64,000 bases of DNA from Zea mays (GCF_902167145.1 NC_050097.1:111075982-111139981); one strand, 5' to 3'. Shown: positions 23,901 to 36,272, counted from the first letter of the stretch. Notes: generated by a model from the letters alone, not told the origin. A program made the numbers and translations.

Positions 23901-24211
23901 CAGGTAAAGAAGAAGGCGTCGAGGCGAATCTCCAGGAGTTCCAGGACTTCGACGAGTTTGAGGATTAGGCTAGCGACCTCCCCCAGTCAGCTGCCTGTGG
24001 TGGGTTGTTTACGTTGGCTACGTTTCGATTTTGTGTACTTTGATTTATATTATGTAAATGGCTCTAGACTATAATAATATTACTTACTCTTTATTGTAAT
24101 TCGAAGCATTGTGCTATGATGAGTCATTTATGTAATCGCTGTGTACGTGAATTACTGATCCTGGCACGTACATAGTTCGCATTCGGTTTACCTTCAAAAC
24201 CGGGTGTGACA
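20976..24211 (+). repeat. LTR-a, right part: plus-oriented long LTR ending GTGTGACA
   Basis: Continues the plus-oriented LTR whose left part is 1-1181; 20974-21310 repeats 842-1179 with about six differences. 21308-24062 is the inverted copy of 13005-15754. It ends CCGGGTGTGACA at 24211, followed by unrelated AT-rich DNA. Whether LTR-a is a solo LTR or the end of a larger element cannot be seen, because its start is outside the window. Confidence 0.88.
22715..23968 (+). other. Possible two-exon ORF inside LTR-a
   Basis: Exon 1 (22715-22877) ends GGTGAAG before GTAAGTG; exon 2 (23904-23968) follows a CTATGCTCAG acceptor. The exons join in frame to give 75 residues: a Cys/Tyr-rich start, then an acidic tail with EDPEQQQLGE and, from exon 2, NLQEFQDFDEFED before TAG. 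A second acceptor-like GCGTAG just before codon 32 means the true first exon could begin there and a longer upstream exon could exist. The inverted copy is at 13099-14352. This may be a spliced leader or small ORF of the LTR transcript; no function is known to me. Confidence 0.4.
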
Positions 24212-27200
24212 ACTATTTAATCAATTAAGTTCTAGATAGGAGAATTTATAAGCTATGCTACTTTAGACATTTGCAATCCAAAAGGATGTGATACATATTT
24301 ACCAATTTTAGATGACGTTGGAGTAGCATATACAAGAGAAACTCATTCTCTTATGAAATGTATAAAAGATACATTTATTGGAGCAAAGAATCTTTAGTAC
24401 CCATCACAATTTGCAGTGGAAGCGATTGTCTTTGCCCGAAAATTCCTTTCTAATTTGAGACTACATACATAATAGACTTAGAAATGAAGTTAGTCTCAAA
24501 GATTCAAATTATAGACCATTCTCCCCATAAATGTGTGCATACAAGTGATGAATACTTGTTTAGCTTATGCACTTGGACTTGTGAGGCCAGGGGATTAAGT
24601 TGAACCTTGGTACAAATAAAGTATGAAAATGTGAAACTATATCAATTGAAGGAATTACTCATAATCAAAAGGTATACTAATAGACATGATATGCAATATT
24701 TTAAGCCAAGATTCTTGAGAAGTTAGCATGTTTGACTCATACCTTAGTAAGATGACTTAAGACTAACTTATGACATCACCACATGAGGTATTAATCAAAT
24801 ATCTAGAGATTCTTTAATCGTCACCACTAGTGCACCTTATGATGTGACTTAAGATATTGCATATACATGCACACACTAGCTTGAAAGAGCCTAGATACAC
24901 AAATGTAATACAATAGTTTATGGAGTGACACACCTTTGTTCCACGCCACATGGTCTCCATTATAATCATGAATTTCCACCTTAGCTTTTGATAGGCTTGA
25001 CATTTCAAAGAGAAACTTATCCTCTTCAAACGATCAAGAGAAACTCATTCTCTTGATAGGTTCAAGAGAAACTCATTTTCATTTCTATGGAACCATCCAT
25101 CCTCATTTGATGTTCTCCAAGGTGTGAGACTACACAACATGAACTTGAAAGAAATCATTAGTCTCACAAGATATAGGCTAAACTCTCCCTCAATTTGTGC
25201 ATGCAAGAGTGCACAAAGTACACTTATGCACATCAACAATATGAGTTTAAACGAGATATTTGCACTATATCTTGGTTGAACATAACATGCTTTACATAAA
25301 TGATGAAAATTAAACCAATTGAAAGTTTAAGAACTGAAAGTATATCAATTGAAGTCCTGAAAGGTAAAGCATGCTAATATGAACCTCAAACCTCATAATG
25401 AAGGATATTATATAATTATGTCACCATATCTTCATTATTTGGTTTACAGGATAGCTCAACTCCCTTCTTGATTTATCATGATCTCTTTTCTCTTTACGAT
25501 TTCATCCAACCAAGTGATCTTGAACATCATTCATTTTTTCTTGATTCGACTTAATATGAGACCAATTGAAACTCAATGATTGAAAGGCCAAGGCTCTTAT
25601 ATTTGTAGATTTTGAATCCATCTTGAAATCACTTAGAAGGACCTTGTTGAAACACTTAGAAAAGAGAGCATTAAAAACACAAGGGAGGGTTTCACAAATG
25701 ATGATCCTTATATGTGGATGGCAAATGAATCATCATTCTTGAAACTCAAAAGGATAGACTAAATTCCTTTAAATTAGTGCACACATATAGTTGATGTCAA
25801 AGTTATATGCACTATTGAACATTTTATATTGCAAGGAATTTAACCTATACTATGGTACATCCTACTAAGGGTAGAATACTAAAACAACTGAAGGAGAGGA
25901 AGTTTTCATACCTTGGCCTCTTATCAGCTTCATCTTACTTTAGTTGAATAATATCCTTTAAGCTTGTGATTTATCCAATTTAATAATAAGCACCATCTCT
26001 TAACATAGATTTTCTATGGATAAACTCAACACAAGAGGTGGCATTAGTAGCACAAGCACTAGTTTCTTATTTAGCAACCCTATATGTGGAAGGCAAGCTA
26101 GTTGCTAAAATAGAGAAACCTCATAATATGGACTAAATTTCCCTTGAGCCCTCATGCACAATATATTTTGAATGACATGGATAATATTCATGGTTATTCA
26201 ATGAAATCTAAAGGGCTGACTTAATCCATATTATGGTGAGTGTCTGATATAGAAGAATCAAATCAAATTAACTAGAGAGAGAATACATCACATAATTTTG
26301 GATTGTTGACCATATGATAATATTCTTTTATCTTCCAATTGGACCTTTATTTCATAATCAACAACTGATCTATATCCTCAAGTGTTGCTTTTTTCTTAGT
26401 GGCTACACAAGTCACAAAAGAGACAAGACTTGAAAATAATATGCACTTGAGATTCAGTTGTTACCACCCTTGCTACTATCTCCAAATATGATTTATTCAT
26501 TCATTCTCGAGCACCCAACTTGATTCACTGAAGGAGTGATCCGGCAAAACAAGTTTAAGCTTCATATCTTGGTACCCAATTTGAATTAGGTCCTTTGAGA
26601 TTAGTAGTAAGAGCCTTGGGTGCCCACACAATCCTTATTTTGGCCTTTCTCTTTGTGTAGGCACCCACATATACTTGACAACCATCTTACATGGTTTTAA
26701 GTCAATGTTTAATCACACATATAAGAGTTAGAGTTAAGAATAGGAGCCTTTTCACCTTTTGTTACATTTCTCTTATCTTGCTCTTCAAACAACCCATCTT
26801 GATCCTGTTATGAGCTTGTATGGGTTGCCGCCAAGTGTCCTTCCATGATTGTTTCTTAGGGGCTAATACTTGGCGTTACCTTTTCTTGATACATCATTGT
26901 TTGAAGGTCGTCTTCTTGACGATGTATCTAGCTTGACCTTGGGTGCACCTAACTTATCAAGGTTAGTCGCACAAGCATTCATATCATATCTTTACAAATG
27001 AGGACAAGTTATGCATGTAATTTACAACTTAGTGAACCAATTCACTGCGAAGCATATGGATACCGATTGAAGTAGATTTCTAAGGTATCAACATATAGGT
27101 TTCCAAAATTTAGAGAATATGGATCACTAATTGCACCTTTTACAGTTTAAAAAATCATATACATGTTAGTGCATATATATGTGATGAATATCAACAAAAA

Positions 27201-27905
27201 GGATTCTTATGCACTTTAAGATTTAACGATAAGGGAATTTTAAACTGCATCAAGAGTAGCTATTTAGAAAACAAAGATTACAATCCATATGAATGATATA
27301 AATTTACCATTTTTGATTGTCTTGGTATAGCTTACTCAAGGGAAACTTATTCTCTACGACACAAGATATATAATGTTCTCCCACTAGATATGTGCATCAA
27401 GTATTTGAATGATTTGCCACATGCATTTTCAATTCAGTTAAGAGTCTCATGAGGAGTACATTACATATATTGGTCAAGGCATGATTAATTTCCAATGAAT
27501 TAACTTATACTTAAGAATACTTACCACCATATAGAACATACCATTTGTTATATCAATTGAAAGGTCTTACTATATGAGATGTTGTCATCTAAGTATTCTT
27601 ATTTTCTTCATTTGTGGAGACTTCCTTCTTTATTATCTCATTTCCTTTTAAAACTAGTCGAAAAGGCACTTTGAAAAGAGGTATTAGTAGTACAAGGAAG
27701 TATTTAATAAATGATGATATTTATATATGAATGGCAAACAAATCGTCATTTATGAGGCATAAAGTCAGAAATTAAATTCCTTTTAAGTTAATGCACATGG
27801 AGGAGTGAATTAACAATATACACCAATTTACAAATTTAAGCCAACAGGAATTTAGCCTACATATTGACATTTCTTTCCATAGAATAGATTATTACCAATT
27901 GAAAG
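24212..27905. other. S2 internal DNA, non-coding, degenerate repeats
   Basis: AT-rich, with no retroviral motif in any frame. Diverged repeats are visible. A block around 24265-24350 (TTTACCAATTTTAGATGACG, then AGAGAAACTCATTCTCT) resembles 27265-27355. Phrases like ACCAATTGAAAG recur near 25314, 25560, 27555 and 27893. It lies on the pol side of the S2 gag (minus strand), where a Copia pol would be expected, and is interrupted at 27906 by E4. I see no gene in it. Confidence 0.55.
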
Positions 27906-28571
27906 TGTTTGGGGCCTTCGTCTTTCGAAGGTCCTCAAAAACACGACTAACATGCTTTCCAAGTATAATACATTCACAGGGACCTTCGACCTCGGGATGA
28001 AGCTGTACACGATATGAAAAGCGTGGTCTGGGAGGAGTATGTACCAGCTCTGAAGCTACGTGTGGAGAAGCTTCGGCTTAGCGGTGGAAAATGAAACCGA
28101 CTTAAAGGGGAAAAGGCTATCTAGTCCTCGATAGATTGTCCTTAAGTCAATAGTAAACATAAAGGGTATGGATGTAATTTTACACAGGCTACGTCCTGTG
28201 CCTATAAATACATGAACAATAACACCATACTGTTCACGCTGACTTGTATTCACTCGCACGTCACACCTGGATTCTCACCTTCTGTCAAGCCGAAGGTATA
28301 AATATAATTCAATATTGTTTATGTTTATTCATGATGATATAATAAAAAATATCTTAATGATGCCATATAATTACCCATGTTTTCCATGTTTCATATGCTT
28401 CTACTTTCATTATTATATACTGAGATGATGAAGGTACGTCCTTCATGACCTTCGTCTGAAGATCATTATATCCTGAGGGAGATAATGCTTCGAAGGACGA
28501 AGGTATTTAACCATTAATATTTTGTGTTGCCTTGTTCTTATCTCATAGCATTTGAGAACAAGTCCCCAACA
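27906..28571 (+). repeat. E4 5' LTR
   Basis: Starts TGTTTGGGGCC (a variant of TGTTGGGGGCC in the 3' copy) and ends CCCCAACA. A TATAAATA box lies near 28204. The PBS begins at 28572. Confidence 0.94.
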
Positions 28572-28629
28572 TTGGCGCCCACCTCCGGTGAACTCATTCG
28601 ACCACCTTCGGCAAGCTATGACCTTCGTC

Positions 28630-28972
28630 ATGCCGCCGAAGAACATGCTAGGTCACCATTCAGAAGCAAAAAGAGATTGCCAAAGCAGAAGCGCGGTAGA
28701 ATCAGCCGAAGCAGGTTTTACATACTGCTTCGTGCTACTCTCCCTACATACCAGAATATGTGGGCAATCAACCTACAGCTTCTGTCGCTTCGGCAAGTCA
28801 ATCACAAGCTTCCTGGCCTCAGCTCCCACTACCACCACCATTGCCACCTACTCATACCCGAAGCTAGTAGCCAGAAGGGCACCAGCACGCCCAACAGCAG
28901 CGCGACATCAGGGAGGAGTCCGAAGCTCGTACAGTCAACAACACTGTACCAGAGTCGAAGCATATATACTGA
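28630..28972 (+). pseudogene. gag: E4 gag remnant: start fused to the post-zinc-knuckle tail
   Basis: The start matches E5 gag only for a few codons (MPPKN). The sequence then jumps to the part that in E5 follows the zinc knuckle (QKQKEIA, PYIPEYVGN, ESKHIY just before the TGA at 28970). The capsid region and zinc knuckle are deleted, about 1.2 kb relative to E5. The remaining frame also has a nonsense codon near 28700. Confidence 0.85.
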
Positions 28973-29129
28973 GGAATATCCTACTTTTGATGTACTTTTA
29001 TCTTTTATGCCATTTTATTTTCTATGTGAGAAAAAAGTAATGAAGAACGTAATTTCAATTTCTTGTAATAATTGTGCCTACACCAGAGTGAAATATATCT
29101 TCCTCATGGATTTACGAAGTAAATTTTGA

Positions 29130-29515
29130 AGCTCAAAAGTCATTCCTAGGGAATGCAGAGCCAAAAAATACGATCTGAAGCTTCAAAAGTCGTTCCTAAG
29201 AAAGTGCAGAGTAAGTTTTCTGCTCAAAAGTCGTTCCTAAGGGAATACAGAGCCAAAACTTACAACCCGAAGCTGCAAAAGTCGTTCCTAAGAGAGCGCA
29301 GCGAAAGTTTTCTGCTCAAAAGTTGTTCCTAAGGGGATGCAGAGCCAAATACCATCGAAATATAAGGTGAATAAGCTCAAAAGTCATTCCTAAGGGGATG
29401 CAGAGCTTAAATGCCACCGAAATAGAAGGTGAAGAAGCTCAAAAGTCGTTCCTAAGGGGATGCAGAGCTTAAAGACTCAAAAGACGTTCCTAAGGGGATG
29501 CAGAGCCTTGTGTAT
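29130..29515 (+). repeat. E4 tandem array, eight short units
   Basis: Units of 38-62 bp built around CTCAAAAGTCGTTCCTAAGG and GATGCAGAGC start near 29135, 29184, 29223, 29271, 29317, 29377, 29439 and 29477. The array lies between gag and the opposite-strand gene, the same place as the arrays in E1, E2 and E5. Confidence 0.88.
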
Positions 29516-29898
29516 TTTAGTGTGGGCGCGTGGATGTGTGTCTTCGGCATTCTCATCATTTTGCATCATATCATCACATCATTTCACATAACATTACATC
29601 ATACATCATATTGCATTGACGACACAAGAATTGAATACGAAGCCAATCTTCGGCAAATGCTTCGTCAAAATGAAAATGTGCTGAGGCACGAAGTAAGCTT
29701 TGGGAAATACAGTTTTATCAGACTTGCTATAGAAGGGAAGGTGTTTTTTCGCCGAAGGCTCAAAAACGGTATGTGTGCAAAGTTTCACGCATCGTAAAGA
29801 AATATATTATAGTAATTTACATGTTCCATCAATTGTTCCATACATCAAATATTACAAGGTATTCTTACAATGAAGTTACAAGGTATTATCACAATAGT

Positions 29899-32800
29899 CT
29901 ACTCTTCTCTAAGGATCTTTTATGTAGCTTCATTTAATAATTTATCGACAACTTTGTCGATAATAGAATTTGCAATGCTTATAACGTCCAGTGCTTCTTT
30001 CATCTCCAGATCAGCCAGGGGATTGTACGGCTCTGGCAGTGGTAATAGCTCAGCTGTAATAGATAAACTATCAGTTCGAAGCCATAAAGCAAGTACTGAA
30101 GTTAAAATTCAAAAAACAATACCTATGCGCCTTTCGCGCTCAGCAGCCTCTTCAATTCACCTAGCTTTTTCTCGGGCGTCTTGGGTGTCTTTTCTATTCT
30201 TTTTTATAATTTCATGGGCCAATTCTCGGCCACCGTTCACCCAGACATCAGAATAAAAGTTTCCACCCATCAAAGTCACTTCGGCTGAATGATCTTTTGT
30301 ATTGTCTATGGAGAAGGTAGCTTCGGCATTCGCTGCAGCTTTCACGTGTTCACATCCAGCCGTCTCCAGAATAGCTGCGACTCCCCGGGTGCCGGAGAAA
30401 GCACAAATATCTCCACGATCATTCAAAATCTCCTCAAAAGCTTGGGCTTCCCCGCTTATCCACTCAATGACGCCTTTGGGGTCGCCTCGAATGAAGTTCT
30501 CCTCAGAAGAGTAGGCACCAACTTTTGCAAAGCTATTTTTCAAAATTTTCACGCAGTCCAAGGATTTTTTGAAGTATCTTTCCTTGGACTCACGAAGCTC
30601 CTCAATATTCTTCTCCAGCCTGGCCTTCCACCATTCACTTATTTCTTGGCTGGCCTTCACGACTTCACAATTTTATTTAGCTTCAGCCAGTTGTTTCCGA
30701 AGGTCTACAACCTTGGCTTTTTGGGCTTTGACCTAAGCATTATACTTAGCTTCATCTTCTTTCATTTTATTCACCAATGAAATTAAAATTTTGTCTTTCT
30801 CTAGACCTTCGTTTCTTAGCTCAATTACCTCCGAGCGAAGGTTGCTGAGAGCTATTGTACAACTTTCATCATCGGCGCTTTTTGTGCCCTCAAGGCATTG
30901 CTAAGAATCAAGCCCTACAAAGAAAAAGAAAGAATTAAGCATGACAATGAAATACTTCATTTCCAACTTTAAAGTTGACTTCTATACCTTTATACTATTG
31001 TACGCAAGGCTATCAGCAAGATCATCCTTCGACATAGCCGAAAGGCCTTCCTCAAGCTTCGAAAATCCCATACTTTTAACTATCTCCCGGCAAACGGATA
31101 TTTCTTTGTTGTTCGGGAGACAATATAGGAAATCATCTTCGTTAGTGCCATTGAACACTAAGGCCACTTTCGGATATTTTAGTTTCTGGGCATAGTGTCT
31201 GGCTTCTAGGATTTCTTTTTCGGATAATTTTTCCCCAAAGCATGTCGAACAATGTAGTCAACATCTTCGGTTGGAGCTTCGGGGGCAGGAGATTTTGCTT
31301 TTTATGTCATATCTTGCCCTGCTACCATGCTGGTATCTGAAGTTTGTTGATCAGCTTTATCTTCAGGCGCGACAGACTTCATCTCAAGGGGCGCTGAAGG
31401 CCCAGCTTCGGCTTCGGCCTGGACTTTAACAGCTTCGGCAATCTTCTTTGTAGGAGCAGGGCTCAAGGCCTTTGTGGTCTCCATAACAATGTCTAGCACG
31501 CTGGCCATCCTCCTTCTCTTGGGAGTTGCGACAGGAGCCTTTTGCACTTTCTACAATTTTGCCTTTGCTGGTGGGCTCAGAATTTCTGGCATTTTCACTA
31601 TTTTTTCCAATTTTGGTTCTTCGACCGCATCATCTTTGGCTTCAGCTGGTCCAACTATAGGCACCTTCAAAACTATAATCGATTCTTCAGCGCTCTGCAC
31701 GGTGGGGGACGCTTGTTTTGCTTCGGCAGTTGAAGAGGTCCCTTCGCCAAATTCAGGCACTACGGCCGGTTCAATATATCGCGGCCGGTGAGTCAAAACC
31801 TTTATTTTCTTACCCTTCGGCACAACAGTGGTGGCCGAAGTGGCAACTTTTCTCTTCTTTCCTTGCCTTCGTAGTGGGTAGTGATAGTCAGGGTATACGA
31901 AGCCAATTGCATCAAACACCCTGTTCAATCTTTTCTTCCCTCGACCCCCGAAAGCTGCGGACAAGGCATCATCTTCGGCCTTGAAATATGTCCCAAGCAG
32001 CTCGTCGCTGGTAGCTTCAATACATTTCAACCAGTCATCATTTGGTTCGTCAAACTTTTCTCTAAATCTGAAGGTATACTTCAATCGAACTAGGCCACCT
32101 TCACTAGATTCAGCAGTAGTCTCTTTCGGCATATCCCAACTCTCCACAAGTGGCCACACTCTATAGGCTATGTGCTCTTGAATTATATCTCTTGTGCCAA
32201 TGAAGGCGCAAATATTGCTAAAGGCCTTTTGGCATGCTTCGACGTCACTTTCAATAGTGACCTTTGGCCTTCGAAGGCCGAAGCGAGACCAGATGGGGTG
32301 CTGGATAATTTCCTTGATGTCTTCCCTTTTAATTAGATCATTTTCATCATAAAACCACTCCTCCATCCAGGCCTCGGGCCACCTTTTCTGGTATGTTGGC
32401 ACCGGGTAACTTCATTAGAGCGAGCAATGAACCTGTAGCAACCGAAGTTGTTGTGGTATTGTTCTTTGCCGGTAGCCTTCGTCTCGTATAATAGCTCGTG
32501 CATATTGCAGAAACACTTCGCGCTCGGCTCCAGCCCCTGGCTTCTTACAGCCCAGACAAACATCCCCATCCTAATTATAGCTTCGGGGGTAATCTGATGA
32601 AGAAAGATCTGGAATATCTTTAATACCTCAACCACAAATTTGCTCAGCGGGAACCGAAGGCCTGCCTTCAGGAAGCTTCGGTAAACAACTTCATTTTCCT
32701 CAGGAGCAGGGGCAGTGTTGTCTCCTCCAACCCTCACAATAGACATGTCGCGAAAATATCTCCCTCTCATGGCATCAATATGACTCTGTTTAATGCTTGA

Positions 32801-33023
32801 TTTCCCGAAGATGGTATGGCTTGGCCACCAGGGCCGATCCTCAGAATCTTCATCTCCACTCTCAACATCATAACTATCGCTGTCATCAGAGTTTTCAAAC
32901 AAACCCTCCATTATCTCCTTAGTAATTTTCTCTGTATTCGTTTTTGCCATAGACTCATAAAACCCAGCGATAAAAAAGATCCGCAACTTTCTTCTCTTCA
33001 TATAGCTTCTTATCCTCAGTCAT
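29899..33023 (-). pseudogene. E4 opposite-strand gene (aORF), decayed
   Basis: The ancestral ATG is at about 33023. The N-terminal domain (KITKEIMEGLF, RFPLSKFVVEVLKIFQIFLH, FVWAVRSQGLEP) aligns with E5. Frameshifts occur near 32990, 32400 and 31548. Intron 1 (30987-30915, GTATAG to TTTGTAG) sits exactly where the E5 intron lies. Exon 2 has a coiled-coil part and then VIEWISGEAQAFEEIL, ETAGCEHVK and GGRELAHEII. A second intron (30122-30054) leads to a short last exon ending at the TAG at 29899. It is homologous to the aORFs of E1, E2 and E5. The copy is clearly non-functional. Confidence 0.8.
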
Positions 33024-33166
33024 CTTCTTCTCCTCAGGCATGGAGCAAGTACGTCTTCAAACTGAAGCTCGAAAATCAGGCGAACGCTGATAAGCAAGAG
33101 TTGAAAATTTGAGAAAATAACGCAAACAGCAGAAATGGCGCATCCAATGCTGTCGCTGTGGGTTCC

Positions 33167-33174
33167 TATTTATA
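33167..33174 (-). promoter_or_regulatory. TATA box for the E4 opposite-strand gene
   Basis: TATAAATA on the minus strand, about 145 bp upstream of the aORF start and about 155 bp inside the 3' LTR boundary. Confidence 0.6.
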
Positions 33175-33329
33175 CGCCTAGCGCTTTGCAACTTGGTGGG
33201 CCCCGTTTGTCATTGACTTTTGCTATTCTTGCGAAGGGAAGGTGTTTTTTCGGACCTTCAGCTTAAGGCCTTCGTTCACGTCGTAGTCTGAATTTATTGT
33301 TGTAACAAATTAATACTGCGAGGGGCTAC

Positions 33330-33998
33330 TGTTGGGGGCCTTCGTCTTTCGAAGGTCCTCAAAAACATGACTAACATGCTTTCCAAGTATAATACATTCA
33401 CAGGGACCTTCAGCCTCGAGATGAAGTTGTACATGATATGAAAAGCGCGGTCTGGGAGGAGTATGTCCCAGCTCTGAAGCTACGTGTGGAGAAGCTTCGG
33501 CTTAGCGATGGAAAATGAAACCGACTTAAAGGGGAAAAAGCTATCTAGTCCTCGATAGATTGTCCTTAAGTCAATAGTAAACATAAAGGGCATGGATGTA
33601 ATTTTACACAAGCTGCGTCCTGTGCCTATAAATACATGAACAATAACACCGTACTGTTCACGCTGACTTGTATTCACTCGCACGTCACACCTGGATTCTC
33701 ACCTTCTGTCAAGCCGAAGGTATAAATATAATTCAATATTGTTTATGTTTATTCATGATGATATCATAAAAAAATATCTTAATGATGCCATATAATTACC
33801 CATGTTGTTTTCCATGTTTCATATGCTTCTACTTTCATTATTATATACTGAGATGATGAAGGTACGTCCTTCATGACCTTCGTCTGAAGGTCATTATATC
33901 CTGAGGGAGATAATGCTTCGAAGGACAAAGGTCTTTAACCATTATTATTTTGTGTTGCCTTGTTCTTATCTCATTGCATTTGAGAACAAGTCCCAACA
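33330..33998 (+). repeat. E4 3' LTR
   Basis: TGTTGGGGGCCTTCG...CCCAACA, 669 bp. By-eye differences from the 5' LTR are about 22 substitutions plus small indels, one of them in the poly-A run near 33769. Confidence 0.94.
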
Positions 33999-34003
33999 GA
34001 AAG

Positions 34004-34690
34004 AATGCCACTTGAAAGGAACTATTATTGGTCTCATACCAAATGAAACTACTAGTTCCATACCTTTGCCTTGAGCATTCCTAATCTTTCTTTTAGGTGA
34101 AGATTAACCTTTAATGCTTGTGATTTTACCAATTGACAGAGCACAATCTCTACTTATGAATTTCCATGAAATAGCTTAAAAGAGATTGCATTAGAAACAC
34201 AAGCAATAGTTTTGTTTAGCAACCTTTATTATATCAATGACAAGAAGGTTAATAAAATAAGGAAACATCATGATATGAACTAAATTACCCTTACAAGCAT
34301 CATGCGTAACACCAATTTAAACAAAGTGAAAATAGCATGATTATTTAATTAAGTTTACATAGTAAGTTTAATTCATAGCATGGTGAGTGATTAATGTAGA
34401 AGACGCAAAACCAATTTAAACAAGAAGGAATACATCAACAGTATTGGATTGATCTTATTTTAATGTTGAATGACACACTCCATCCTTTGGATATCACTTA
34501 GTTGTTGGCCTTTTGCTTGATTCCCACAAAGGTTAATCCTTATTCCCTACGACACAAGTTCTTACTAGAGATGAATATGAAGTTAGTGATATAACAACTC
34601 AATTCATCTTTGGGCCAATCTTAAAAGAATAGTCAATGTAAGATTGATAGCTTGAGATAAGAATTGAGTTAAACTGCTCAAGCACCCCAA
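34004..34690. other. S2 internal DNA between E4 and the gag remnant
   Basis: AT-rich non-coding continuation of 24212-27905 after E4 and its TSD. It contains ACCAATTGACAG near 34128 in the same recurring phrase. No reading frame or motif could be supported. Confidence 0.5.
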
Positions 34691-34699
34691 AGCTTCATA

Positions 34700-36238
34700 T
34701 CATCTCTGGGTACCTACAAAACATATTAAGTACATTTTGGTACCCATCTCAGGATGGGTCCATCAAGGTTAGCCAATGGGGACTTAGGCACCCAAATAGC
34801 CTTTGTCCTAGAATGTGGTGAACTCATCACCTTTCCAGCATCAAATTTAGGTCTCCTAAGCATATTAGAGTGTATTGACAAGTTGGGCTTAGAAGTTTTA
34901 CCCTTTGGACAAACCCTGAATAGATGACCTTTTTCACGGCAATTGTAGCAGATGCGGTGCTTGTCCTTGCAATGCATTTGCCTTTTGCTTTCATCTTTCT
35001 TGATCGTGCAAGGTCTTGGTTCTTCATGTGGGGGCATGAACCAATTTCATGACCCTTTTCCTTGCATCTATAGCACATCCTATCGCTTCTCTTTGATCTT
35101 TCTTTGTTGTGCAAGGTCTTGGTTCTTCATGTGGGAGCATTAATTTTCTCACCTTGAATTTTTCTCATGCCCTTCTTGAAAAGCTTGGTATTCTTTTGAA
35201 GGGATTTTGTGCATGCTACGGTTGTCCCCTTCTCAAGATTTTTGACCATATTATCATGGTTACCTTGAGAAGTTGAGCATGGCACTTTCCCTTCAATTGA
35301 GTCAAGCTCCTTCTTAGCATCTCATTTTCTTCCTTGAGCTCGTTGTTTTCTTTTGCATAGGAAACATTACTTGTTCTTGAAAATTCTAGCTTAATGGAAG
35401 ATTTGCTTTCTTGAGAGCAACATTTGTTAGCACATGATAATATAGTTTATATTTGAGTACATGTGCATATGTGAGGTTGGTATGATTTCAAATTAGTTAA
35501 CACAACCTCATGAGTCATGTATAACATGATATGTGAATCCATAAATTTATTATGAGAGCACACAAGCATATCATGTTTTCCTTGCAAAGCTAGATTTTCA
35601 ATATTGAGCTTTTCTATCGTGTTCTTGAGCATAGCATTTTTATTTTCTAATTGAGCAATATATGATGAATGATTAACAACTTTAATTTGCTCAATTGAAA
35701 TTTCTTCATACCTTTGGACCAAATCATCATGAGAGCACTTTAGCTTCTCATGCTCTTTGTTCAACTTCTCTAAATCTTCAATTTTTCTGATGAGGAAATC
35801 TTCTTGCTTATGAAGCATTTCTTTTTGTTCTTCCACTCTTTTCATGAGTTTGAGCAAGCTCATCCGAATTTTCTTGCTTAGTTGAGCGAAGAATTGTTGA
35901 AGAACATACTCATCTTCACTATCCCTTTCATGCTCCTCATCATCCTCACTTTTGCTTTCACTGTCACTCCCATTAGCGATAAAGCACATATGAGAAGTGG
36001 ATTTCGAAGACGAACCTTGTGAAGAGGTAGATTCGTCGTTTGGTCTCCATCGATCATTTTCTTCTTCTTCAATCCTGTTCTTCGCCTCATCTTCCTTCAT
36101 TTTGAGGAACATACTTTCGGCGATTCTCATGCAAAGGTCTATTGCCCTAGGATCAACATCTGCACCAAAAGATAAAGTCGAGGCAACCTCAACTTTTTCA
36201 TGCTTAGAGGCACTTTCGTTTCTTAGTCCCCCCGACAT
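34700..36238 (-). pseudogene. gag: S2 gag remnant of a Sirevirus-like Copia element
   Basis: The start is at the ATG at 36238, 35 bp from the PBS, and the frame is open to 35447. It is Glu/Lys/Ser rich, with a long predicted coiled coil (KMKEDEAKNRIEEEENDR; KRVEEQKEMLHKQEDFLIRK). Past a decayed stretch there are two zinc knuckles, CYRCKEKGHEIGSC (about 35040-35085) and CYNCREKGHLFRVC (about 34910-34955), both C-x2-C-x4-H-x4-C. The knuckle block is a roughly 110-bp imperfect duplication (GTGCAAGGTCTTGGTTCTTC occurs twice). The tail TKAIWVPKSPLANLDGP is typical of Sirevirus gag. No protease or integrase follows. Confidence 0.85.
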
Positions 36239-36272
36239 GATCTTTTCCTCACGCGGTTAAGCGTTTGAACGA

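Larger units (their letters stand above)
27906..33998 (+). mobile_element. E4: non-autonomous Tat-type Gypsy element without pol
   Basis: LTRs 27906-28571 (666 bp) and 33330-33998 (669 bp) are flanked by a perfect TSD GAAAG (27901-27905 and 33999-34003). The PBS TTGGCGCCCACCTCCGG follows the 5' LTR and a PPT GCGAGGGGCTAC precedes the 3' LTR. The interior has a short gag remnant, a tandem-repeat array and a decayed opposite-strand gene; no protease, RT or integrase. It resembles E5 and the maize cinful/zeon type. About 22 by-eye LTR differences make it the oldest complete insertion here. Confidence 0.95.

Noticed and set aside
13005..24211. A single Helitron or MITE-like foldback element explaining the inverted repeats
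   Set aside because: The arms are parts of one LTR family with clear TGTAACACCC and GTGTGACA ends, a PBS and a PPT, so a rearranged LTR element explains them better.
28524..29129. 201-codon frame over the E4 gag remnant
   Set aside because: It is in the wrong frame relative to E5 gag and crosses the LTR-PBS boundary.
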